Assembly (NCBI RefSeq): GCF_019457535.1
Contig: NZ_CP080417.1
Span: 3,844,001-3,908,000 of the forward strand
From: Shewanella halotolerans
GTDB lineage: Bacteria > Pseudomonadota > Gammaproteobacteria > Enterobacterales > Shewanellaceae
Length of the DNA: 64,000 nt
Direction of reading: 5' to 3'
Shown: in pieces, positions 53,748-61,042 of the stretch
How positions within the stretch are numbered: the first letter of the stretch is position 1
Layout: every line of letters begins with the position of its first letter
Notes under the pieces: generated by a model
Databases searched by the model: none
What the model was told of the DNA's origin: nothing
The model's input: only the letters and a program-made list of their open reading frames with translations
Translations under genes and position numbers: made by a program

Positions 53748-55418
53748 ATGCTGGATCCTGGACTGATAGAACTGAGTAGTGACGGAAACTTAGCCGAATT
53801 AAAAGTCATTCCCAATACCCATGGCCCACTGACGGTGGATGCCATTCTTGAACTGCTCACCCTCCCCGAATTTTGCCAGCTTTTCCCCCGTAAGAATGTT
53901 ATCGAAAAGGCCGTCGCCCAGGTCAACAAGGTTATAGGTCAGGACGATGGTCAGTATGAACTCTTCTTCGAGATCGCCGAGCGCCGCGACGCCGAGATAG
54001 CCATCACCCTCAGCGACGACAAGATGAGCGCCGAGATGACGCTCACCGCCCCCTGGGGTGGCAAGTCACTGACACTGCAAGATATCTTAAGGGCCCTCAA
54101 GGCCGAACAGATCAGCATGGGGCTGAGTAAGGTCAAGATAGAGGCCCTGCTGGCCAAGCTGCCGACCTTGGCCCCAGGCGAGAGTTGCAGCGAGGTGATT
54201 GCCCACGGCAAGCCTGCCATCAATGGCACCAATGCCATCGTCGAGCGTAAGGTGCCCCTGGCGAGGGAGCGTCTGCTGCAGCCCCAGGAGCGCGCCGACG
54301 GTACGGTGGACATGCGTAACCTCGGCGAGATCATCATGGTCAAACCCAAAGACAAGTTGATGGTTAAGCTCCCCGCCACCGAAGGCACTAAGGGCTACAA
54401 CGTTCAGGGTGAGCCGCTACTGCCGATCGCCGGCAAAGATCTTAAACTTACCGCAGGCACGGGCGCCGAGCTGCTGGAATCCGATCCCAATGTGTTAGTC
54501 GCCACGGTCGCCGGCCAGCCGGTGGAGACCAAGACAGGCATGCAGGTCGATGACGTGCTGCAGATTAAGGATGTGGATATCGGCTACGGCAACGTCGACT
54601 TCAAGGGCAGTGTCCTGGTTACGGGCGACGTGCATGAAGGCATGGTGGTCAAGTCCACCGGCGATATAACCGTGATGGGCTTCGTCGACTCGGCCCAGCT
54701 GATCGCAGATGGTGACATCACAGTCAGCAAGGGGGTGATCGGCCGCCAGCTCAAGGAAGATCAACTCTCTACCAAGCTATCTGCCAAGGGGCAGATCTCC
54801 GCCCAATTCGTGCAGTATTCGGAGCTGCAGGCCGAGGGCGACATCCTAGTTACCAAGCAGCTACTGCACAGCCACACCCAGACGGCGGGGAAACTAATCG
54901 TCAGCGACGCCAACGGCCGCCGCGGCGACCTGGTGGGCGGCGTGGCCCAGGCCGATAAGGGGGTCAAGGCGGTGATCATAGGCGCCACGGCCGGTACCCG
55001 CACCGAGGTATTCTGCGCCATGAAGTGCGGCGAGCTGAAAGAGGAGCTCAAGCAGCTGGATCATGGGATCAAACACATGGTGGTAGCCAAGCTCAACATA
55101 GAGGCCAGCCTCAACAAGCTGCCCCCCAAGGCCGAATGGCAGGACGATGCCCTGATGGTCGAGCAGGTCAAGGGGATGCTGGAGGAGAAGCGCCGCATCA
55201 CCGAGGAGTGGTCCCGGGAGGAGCAGGAGTTCAACGCCATCAAGCAGGAAGTGGAAAACTATTATCAGGAGTACCGCATCGAGGCCTGCAAGCATATCTT
55301 CGCCAACGTCGAGCTACATATCGGCCCGGCCTTTAACCGCACCCAGCGCGAACACGGCCCCTGCATAGTGGTCAACGAAGGCCAGGAGATCAGCTTCGAC
55401 TATAGCAATCGTAAGTGA
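53748..55418 (+). CDS. FapA-domain (DUF342) protein
   Basis: A 556-residue cytosolic protein of the FapA/DUF342 family. The middle (about 190-400) is a right-handed beta-helix-like region with repeating segments such as GSVLVTGDVHEGMVVKSTGD and AEGDILVTKQLLHS. The C-terminal third (about 425-510) is a charged coiled-coil region rich in Lys and Glu. Family members are linked to polymer or polar-cell-pole functions and to CheW/flagellar loci in some species, but the exact role is unsettled. No operon partner is evident; it has a terminator of its own. Confidence 0.88.
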   Translation: MLDPGLIELSSDGNLAELKVIPNTHGPLTVDAILELLTLPEFCQLFPRKNVIEKAVAQVNKVIGQDDGQYELFFEIAERRDAEIAITLSDDKMSAEMTLTAPWGGKSLTLQDILRALKAEQISMGLSKVKIEALLAKLPTLAPGESCSEVIAHGKPAINGTNAIVERKVPLARERLLQPQERADGTVDMRNLGEIIMVKPKDKLMVKLPATEGTKGYNVQGEPLLPIAGKDLKLTAGTGAELLESDPNVLVATVAGQPVETKTGMQVDDVLQIKDVDIGYGNVDFKGSVLVTGDVHEGMVVKSTGDITVMGFVDSAQLIADGDITVSKGVIGRQLKEDQLSTKLSAKGQISAQFVQYSELQAEGDILVTKQLLHSHTQTAGKLIVSDANGRRGDLVGGVAQADKGVKAVIIGATAGTRTEVFCAMKCGELKEELKQLDHGIKHMVVAKLNIEASLNKLPPKAEWQDDALMVEQVKGMLEEKRRITEEWSREEQEFNAIKQEVENYYQEYRIEACKHIFANVELHIGPAFNRTQREHGPCIVVNEGQEISFDYSNRK

Positions 55419-55441
55419 TCTCAATTGATTAGACGACTAAC

Positions 55442-55475
55442 GAGGCCCGGCAAAATTGTCGGGCCTCTTTTCTTT
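55442..55475 (+). terminator. Rho-independent terminator of the FapA-domain gene
   Basis: GAGGCCCG-GCAAAATTGT-CGGGCCTC followed by TTTTCTTT, 24 bp after the stop codon. Confidence 0.85.
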
Positions 55476-55533
55476 GCCATGGCTTTACAGGCATAATCCC
55501 CGCCAGATAGCGGTAACGGATAACGGAAAACAC

Positions 55534-56634
55534 GTGGAACTACTGAGAATAGACTGTTTAGGCAAAGAGTTGCGCCTCGAAGGCTCAATGGCCGGCTGGC
55601 AACAACTCTTCTGGGACAATCAGCTGGTGTCGGTCAAGGAAGCCAGTGCCGATAATCAGGGGCTGAGAAACCACGAGTTTGAGTTAAGCCGCCACGACCC
55701 ACAGCAAGAGACGGTGCAGAAGATCCCCCTCACCCTGGAGGTGGACCTCATCTGGCAACCCTTCACGCTTAACTATCGCCTGCTGAGCGAAGACGCTGTG
55801 CTGAGCGAGGGCAGCCGCAACGCCAAGGATATCGAGCGCCAGACGCCGGTCACCCCGGTAAAGGCACCACAGAAACTGAGCCTGGTGGGCCTGGCCTCCT
55901 TAGGCTTTAAGCTGCTCAAGAGCGCCAAGGTGATCAAGGTGGTGCTGGCCGGTGCCAGCGTGGCCGCCTACTCCTGGCTCTTCTCCTTCCAGTTTGCCCT
56001 GGCGCTGATCGCCTGTCTCATGTTCCACGAGTATGGCCATATTCGCGCCATGAAATATTTCGGCATGAAGACCAAGGGGATCTACCTCATCCCCTTCATG
56101 GGTGGCCTGGCGCTCAGCGATGAGAAGATCAACACCCGCTGGCAGGATGTGGTGATCTCCATCATGGGGCCTACCTTCGGCCTCCTGATGTCGATAGCGG
56201 CCCTGGTCGCCTACTGGATCACAGATAACCCGCTGTTTGCCGGGCTTGCCGCCTTCAACGCCCTGCTGAACCTGTTCAACCTGCTGCCCATATTACCGCT
56301 GGATGGCGGTCATATCCTCAAGAGCATCAGCTTCTCCATGAACAGCCTGATGGGGCTGGTCGCCTGTGTGGCCGGCGCCGCCATCGGCGTCTTCATCAGC
56401 TATAGTCTGGGGCTGGCGCTGCTGGGTTTCCTGCTGCTGATCGGCAGCTTGGAGATCGTCTTCGAGTGGAAGAGCCGTCACCAGAGCCATCTGCTGCCGC
56501 TGGACAGATACGGTCAGATCTTCTCTACCATCTGGTATCTGCTGACCGTCGCCGCCCTGGTCGCCATCATCTGGTACCTGGCCGGTAGCGGCGATGACGT
56601 GCTTGGGCTGCCGCTCAAGATACTGCAGAGCTAA
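55534..56634 (+). CDS. M50-family (site-2-protease-like) membrane metalloprotease
   Basis: A 366-residue membrane protein with the zinc-site HEYGH (about residue 170) and the second signature LPLDGGHILKS (about 255), the two motifs of intramembrane site-2 proteases. About six helices surround them. The first 130 residues are soluble and could be a substrate-recognition domain. GTG 55534 is chosen because any earlier in-frame start would lie in the preceding terminator hairpin. It sits upstream of a CRP/FNR-type regulator but is separated from it by 410 bp. Confidence 0.85.
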   Translation: MELLRIDCLGKELRLEGSMAGWQQLFWDNQLVSVKEASADNQGLRNHEFELSRHDPQQETVQKIPLTLEVDLIWQPFTLNYRLLSEDAVLSEGSRNAKDIERQTPVTPVKAPQKLSLVGLASLGFKLLKSAKVIKVVLAGASVAAYSWLFSFQFALALIACLMFHEYGHIRAMKYFGMKTKGIYLIPFMGGLALSDEKINTRWQDVVISIMGPTFGLLMSIAALVAYWITDNPLFAGLAAFNALLNLFNLLPILPLDGGHILKSISFSMNSLMGLVACVAGAAIGVFISYSLGLALLGFLLLIGSLEIVFEWKSRHQSHLLPLDRYGQIFSTIWYLLTVAALVAIIWYLAGSGDDVLGLPLKILQS

Positions 56635-57044
56635 GTCATCTAAGAAGCTCCCCCTCTATCGCCTCGCCCTCCTCTGAGGGCGAGACGCCTCTCAACAAAG
56701 CAGCCTTCCTCATAAATCCGGCCCTTCTCCCTCAACAGTCCCAGCCCAGACAAGGTGAACAAAAGGTAAAATTTTTCACATTTTCTCGCCATCTCGTTGC
56801 CGAATAAACAATAAATATATTTATTCAAATAAAACAGATAAATAAACAAACAAAAACTAACCATTATCAGGCTGTTTTTAGTCAAAAAAACAGCAAATAT
56901 AGGTATTTTCCGATCCCCACCTAGGGACATTTGCGGATATTTTTAAAAGTTACAATAACGTTACAATCGATACATCATCAGAGGATGACCAAGAGCAAAT
57001 AGATAAAATTTTATTTAAAAACAGATAGTTTTTTGAGGTGCAAC
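56635..57044 (+). other. AT-rich upstream region of the CRP/FNR-family gene
   Basis: I see no credible gene in 410 bp. A perfect 16-bp AT palindrome AATAAATATATTTATT lies at 56810-56825. A repeated GTTACAAT element occurs at about 56949-56967, close to the start. Promoter and possible operator elements are likely here. Confidence 0.4.
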
Positions 57045-57815
57045 ATGATTAAGTCCATATCGACAGGTAGAACACAGCAGGGTAATTTCAGCCCAGTTGA
57101 AAAACAGATGTTCGGCGCTGCGTTACTGGCCGATACCGGCACCTCAAGCCCATTCTCCGATGCACTCAGCATTGCCGAAAGTGGATGTTCAAGCAGTTTA
57201 CTGCAGCAACTCACCAGCGTGACCAAGCGATTTCGTCACCTCAAGGCGGAGCAATATCTGCTACGCCAACAGGACCAGTTTGACTCGCTGTTTGTGGTCA
57301 AGAAGGGCGCCCTCAAGAGCTATCGCCTGACCCCGGAAGGCGAGGAGATAGTGACTGGCTTCTATATGGAGGGCGACGTCATAGGCGCCGGCGGCCTGGG
57401 TAACCATAAACACTTCTACTCTGTGGTGGCGCTGGAACCTTCTAGCCTGTATGAGATCCCCTTCGCCAAGTTGCTGCAACAATCCGCCATGGAGCCGATA
57501 GTGCAGCAGCTGATGCTCAAGCTACTCAGCCAGGAGATGCAGGCGGATCAGAGCCTGAGACTGATCCAGCTTAAGCAGGTCAAGGCGGCCATCGCCTCGC
57601 TGATCCTCAACATCGCCAACCGCCTGACGGCGACCCAGATCACCCTGCCCATGAGCCGGGTGGATATCGCCAACCTGTTGGGAGTCGCCTCGGAGACCGT
57701 CTGCCGCGAGTTCACCCGCCTGCAGAAGCAGGGGCTGCTGTCGGTCAACCGTAAGCATATCGTCATCAACGATCTTCCCCAGCTACAGCAAGCGGCTGGC
57801 GGAGATTGCTACTAA
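57045..57815 (+). CDS. CRP/FNR-family transcriptional regulator lacking the FNR Fe-S cysteines
   Basis: A 256-residue protein with the cyclic-nucleotide-binding fold (about 50-160: QDQFDSLFVVKKGALKSYRL) and a C-terminal winged helix (about 190-245: MSRVDIANLLGVASETVCRE). FNR's N-terminal cysteine cluster is missing; only one Cys (ESGCSS) is present before the sensor domain. ATG 57045 follows GAGGTG. The recognition helix reads ETVCREF, where FNR has ETISR, so its DNA specificity may differ. Nearby targets are unknown; the terminator and the 23-bp repeat follow. Confidence 0.85.
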   Translation: MIKSISTGRTQQGNFSPVEKQMFGAALLADTGTSSPFSDALSIAESGCSSSLLQQLTSVTKRFRHLKAEQYLLRQQDQFDSLFVVKKGALKSYRLTPEGEEIVTGFYMEGDVIGAGGLGNHKHFYSVVALEPSSLYEIPFAKLLQQSAMEPIVQQLMLKLLSQEMQADQSLRLIQLKQVKAAIASLILNIANRLTATQITLPMSRVDIANLLGVASETVCREFTRLQKQGLLSVNRKHIVINDLPQLQQAAGGDCY

Positions 57816-57835
57816 GCAATCATTCATCAAAAACT

Positions 57836-57858
57836 AAGGCACCCATCTGGGTGCCTTT
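57836..57858 (+). terminator. Rho-independent terminator of the CRP/FNR-family gene
   Basis: AAGGCACCC-ATCT-GGGTGCCTTT, a 9-bp stem with a short U-run, 21 bp after the stop codon. Confidence 0.8.
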
Positions 57859-57886
57859 CAATGCTTCATTTTAGTTAATTTCAATT

Positions 57887-58087
57887 GCCTTTCGCGGCTA
57901 ATTTAAAACGCGTTTCGGCGCTAATCTAAAGTGCCTTTCGCAGTTAATTTAAAACGCCTCTCGGGGCTAATTTAAAGTGCCTTTCGGGGCTAATCTAAAT
58001 TGCCTTTCGGCGCTAATTTAAAGTGCCTCTCGGCGCTTATCTAAATTGCCTCTCGGCGCTAATCTAAATTGCCTTTCGGCACTAGGC
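57887..58087. repeat. 23-bp tandem repeat running into the LamG gene
   Basis: Eight and a part consecutive units of about GCCTTTCGGCGCTAATTTAAA (23 bp) with variation only at a few positions. The right end enters the 3' end of the minus-strand LamG gene and supplies its last codons and stop. No spacers, so it is not CRISPR. Confidence 0.9.
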
Positions 58088-58898
58088 CATAGATAGCTCT
58101 GACATCCTTGGCGGAGAAGATCCGCTCAGACATCACAACCTCATCGATGATCCCGGGAAAACGCGCCTGACCGAAGTTAGGATAGTCGCCGGGGATCCCG
58201 CCGATAAAAATATCGTTCATGATGGAGCCAACCTTACGATCCAGGATATCGCTGGCATCCAGCTCACCGTCGATATAGAGGTTGGCCTGATGACCGTCGT
58301 GTACCAGGGCGATGTGATACCAGCGATCGTTGCTGAGCAAAGTGCGGGAGCGCACCGCCACCTCGGGGGAGAAACCTGAGGCGTCATAGATCAGCAGCTC
58401 CAGATGCCCCTGATTGATCCTCAGCTTGTTGCTCTGCACATCGCCATACCAGCCGCCAAGCAAAGGGTAGATATCCTGCTCGTTGATAGCTAAAGGTTTT
58501 ATCCACATCCCCATGCTGATACCGCCAAAATCGAAGGTGATCTCCCGCCCTCTGGCCCGTTTCATCTCATCGCTCTTACAACAGATGTCGAACGCCACAT
58601 AGGCCTGCTCATTGGCGGAAAAATCTATCCCTTGGCCCTTGATGCCGGGTACCCGCTTGCCGCCCACCAGGGTGCCAGTCCATACAGAGCCGAAGGTGTC
58701 GGTAACGTCCTCGTTCTGCTCCTCGAATGACATCAAGGATGAGTGACCATAAATGTTGACCTCCACCACCTTAAGCAGGGGATCGCCCTCTCCGGCCCCC
58801 GAATGCAGCGGCTCATACTGCCACAGGGTGACGCCAATGAAGCCGATAAGGATCAGAGACAGGGCGCCAGCGAGTTTAATCAGAGGCCCATGCTTCAT
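58059..58898 (-). CDS. Membrane-anchored LamG-domain protein
   Basis: A 279-residue protein with a single N-terminal membrane anchor or signal (LAGALSLILIGFIGVTLW) and a C-terminal concanavalin/LamG-type domain (about 60-265; GMWIKPLAINEQ, RWYHIALVHDGHQANLYIDG and FPGIIDEVVMSERI are diagnostic for LamG-like folds). Such domains bind polysaccharide or glycan. Its last codons come from the tandem repeat, so the C-terminus may vary between strains. It overlaps the start-proximal kinase gene by 4 bp (ATGA) and is the second gene of the kinase operon. Confidence 0.85.
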   Translation of the reverse strand: MKHGPLIKLAGALSLILIGFIGVTLWQYEPLHSGAGEGDPLLKVVEVNIYGHSSLMSFEEQNEDVTDTFGSVWTGTLVGGKRVPGIKGQGIDFSANEQAYVAFDICCKSDEMKRARGREITFDFGGISMGMWIKPLAINEQDIYPLLGGWYGDVQSNKLRINQGHLELLIYDASGFSPEVAVRSRTLLSNDRWYHIALVHDGHQANLYIDGELDASDILDRKVGSIMNDIFIGGIPGDYPNFGQARFPGIIDEVVMSERIFSAKDVRAIYGLVPKGNLD

Positions 58899-60391
58899 GA
58901 TACCGGCCCCTGCTCGCTCTGCGGCTTATTTTCCGATAGTGTTTCAGGCTCGGCTGTTAGCTTGTCCCCCTGGGGCAGCAGCATGGTGAAGTCGCAGCCG
59001 CCAAACTCGTTGATACTAAAGAGCAGTTCGCCGTTGTGGGCATCGATTATGGTCTTACAGATGGCCAGGCCCATGCCCATCCCCTCCTGCTTAGTAGTAA
59101 AGAAGGGGGTAAAGATCTCCTTGGCCGCCTCGGCGTCTATGCCACAGCCACGATCACGAATGCGAATGCTCACCTTATCGCCACACTCCTCAACCCAGAT
59201 CTCGATAATGCTCTCGGGTGGGCTGGCCTCCATAGCGTTGCGCAGCAGGTTAAACAACACCTGCTGTAGCTGCACCAGATCGCCGATAACCGTGAGCCGC
59301 TCGTCGGCAAGCCCTTGCACCAAACTGACCTTATATTGCGACTCAAGTGTCTCCAGCAGATGGCTGGTGCTGGTCATCAGTGCCTTGACCCCAATCTCGC
59401 TGCGACTACTGGCCTGCTTGCTGATGAACTGACGTATGGTGCGGATCACCTCGCCAGCCCGCAGCGCCTGCTCGGTGATCTTCTCCAGCGCCTTGATCAG
59501 CGTCTCAGGCACACGCTCATCGCCCTTGTTGCTGCGCAGCGCGGCCTGGGCATAGGTGGCGATGGCCGTCAGCGGCTGGTTGATCTCGTGGGCGATGCTG
59601 CTGGCGATCTCCTCCATGCTGGTGACCCTGTCCATATGGGCCAGCTGCTCGCGGCTGCTGCGGCTGTCAAACTCCGCCTCTTCCCTAAGCCTTAGCTCCT
59701 GCGCCAGCCTGGTCTGCATCTCGTTGAGCGCCGTCACCACAGTATCTAACTCATCCACCTCGCCTCGGCGCGCTGGCATTCTGTCCAGGGTCAGGGCCGG
59801 CGCATGGCCGTTAAGGGTTAAGTTGTGGGCGTACTGGCTGATCTTATTCAGATGACGGGTTACCAGGTACTGGAACAGCAGCAGAATAAAGGCGGCGATA
59901 AGAAAGGTCTTCACCGCGGTGGCAACCAGGATAAACCAGATCTTCTGTTTGAGGCGCTCATAGAGGGGATCTAGCCCTGCCACCAGATGCAATGTGCCCA
60001 GCGGCTCCTTGGCGTTCGTACTTTTCGTGGGATAGAGCAGGAACTTGGTGTCTATCACCCTATCGGACATCACCTTACCGGTGCGCTGTAACACGCGATC
60101 CCGGGCGATGATGCTGATGCGCTCGATATCCGGCAACTTGACCAGACCATCGATCAGCAGCTGTAGCTGGGTGGGATTATTCTGCTCCAGGTAGTGGGCG
60201 ATGCCGTCGAGGTGGGAATTTTGCACCTGCTCGATCTGCTGCTCTATCTGGACCACCTCGTCTTGGTATTCCACATAGAGTTGCAGCGCCGACGACAGGA
60301 TAGTGATCAGCACACTGAATAGAATAATGTATAAGATTAACCGCTTAGCGGTTCTACCGGTAAATGCGCCCAAATTGAATTTGCTTATCAT
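58895..60391 (-). CDS. FixL/DctB-like membrane sensor histidine kinase
   Basis: A 498-residue kinase: membrane helix (LILYIILFSVLITILSSAL), a periplasmic region of about 120 residues, second helix (FLIAAFILLLFQYLV), HAMP-like linker, then HisKA with AHEINQPLTAIATYA (about residue 267) and HATPase with NLLRNAMEASP, DRGCGID and GMGMGLAICKTI. The type (HEINQPL) matches FixL/DctB kinases that partner with NtrC- or FixJ-type regulators, but no response regulator is adjacent. The LamG gene is translationally coupled downstream, suggesting that the LamG protein is an accessory ligand sensor. Confidence 0.9.
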   Translation of the reverse strand: MISKFNLGAFTGRTAKRLILYIILFSVLITILSSALQLYVEYQDEVVQIEQQIEQVQNSHLDGIAHYLEQNNPTQLQLLIDGLVKLPDIERISIIARDRVLQRTGKVMSDRVIDTKFLLYPTKSTNAKEPLGTLHLVAGLDPLYERLKQKIWFILVATAVKTFLIAAFILLLFQYLVTRHLNKISQYAHNLTLNGHAPALTLDRMPARRGEVDELDTVVTALNEMQTRLAQELRLREEAEFDSRSSREQLAHMDRVTSMEEIASSIAHEINQPLTAIATYAQAALRSNKGDERVPETLIKALEKITEQALRAGEVIRTIRQFISKQASSRSEIGVKALMTSTSHLLETLESQYKVSLVQGLADERLTVIGDLVQLQQVLFNLLRNAMEASPPESIIEIWVEECGDKVSIRIRDRGCGIDAEAAKEIFTPFFTTKQEGMGMGLAICKTIIDAHNGELLFSINEFGGCDFTMLLPQGDKLTAEPETLSENKPQSEQGPVS

Positions 60392-60548
60392 AATCTGTGA
60401 TCACTTCCCATAGTGTCATATTGGGGCACACTTCTCCAGCATCGCCGCCAGCGCCCGTTGGCCATAGGCACAGGGCCTCGCTCTTGCCACAAGGCTTAAT
60501 CAAACTGCCCTAACGATCTCTTATCAGGCATCCTCTTTTTTCATGAGC

Positions 60549-60989
60549 TTATTCTTGTCGCGGTTTGTCGCACTCGGGATTAGATTCACCCGGTTTTACT
60601 GACTCACTCACTTTTACTGCCTCGCCCGGCTTGATTGGCGCAGCCTGCTCTTCACTCTTTAGCGGCGATTCGCTCTGATCTGCCTGCTCTGTGGTATCCG
60701 CCTGGCAGGGAGCACTCTCTGATTCTGACTGCGCTTCTACCGCTTTACCCTTCTCGTCCAGCTTCTGCTCGAACGGCAGTCTGTGATTGGGCACTATATG
60801 ATCGCCCTGACTGTTATCTGCCTTGACGGGCGACATCTCGCGCACAGGTTCTGACCCCGCTTGTGCCGCACTCTGCTGCACCTTAGGCTTGTTCTTGGCC
60901 TTCTCGGCATCGCTATTGGGTTCGCAGGCCATCGCGCCTCCTAGCAGGGGGAGTGTCAGTAAGATGATTGCCAGATTGTGATTACTCAT
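60549..60989 (-). CDS. Small secreted acidic low-complexity protein
   Basis: A 146-residue protein with an N-terminal signal peptide (NLAIILLTLPLLGGAMA) followed by Cys-20 (MAC), which fits a lipobox only weakly (M-A-C instead of (A/S)-G-C). The rest is a highly charged, repeat-like stretch rich in Glu, Lys, Pro and Ser with only two more Cys residues, with no recognisable fold. Real coding potential is moderately supported by the signal peptide; function is unknown. It is on the same strand as the large GlyGly-CTERM gene, with a terminator between them. Confidence 0.55.
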   Translation of the reverse strand: MSNHNLAIILLTLPLLGGAMACEPNSDAEKAKNKPKVQQSAAQAGSEPVREMSPVKADNSQGDHIVPNHRLPFEQKLDEKGKAVEAQSESESAPCQADTTEQADQSESPLKSEEQAAPIKPGEAVKVSESVKPGESNPECDKPRQE

Positions 60990-61011
60990 TGTCTGTTACC
61001 TCTCTACAGGT

Positions 61012-61039
61012 AAAAAAGGTGCCCGAAGGCACCTTTTAT
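61012..61039 (-). terminator. Terminator of the GlyGly-CTERM gene
   Basis: AAAAAGGTGCC-CGAA-GGCACCTTTT, just beyond the stop codon of the minus-strand gene ending at 61043. Confidence 0.8.
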
Positions 61040-61042
61040 CGT

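Noticed and set aside
56640..56930. 96-codon minus-strand frame between the protease and CRP/FNR-type genes
   Set aside because: AT-rich, no family resemblance, no ribosome site; more likely a regulatory region.
57887..58087. Possible CRISPR array
   Set aside because: Units of 23 bp are directly joined with no unique spacers, and no cas genes are present.
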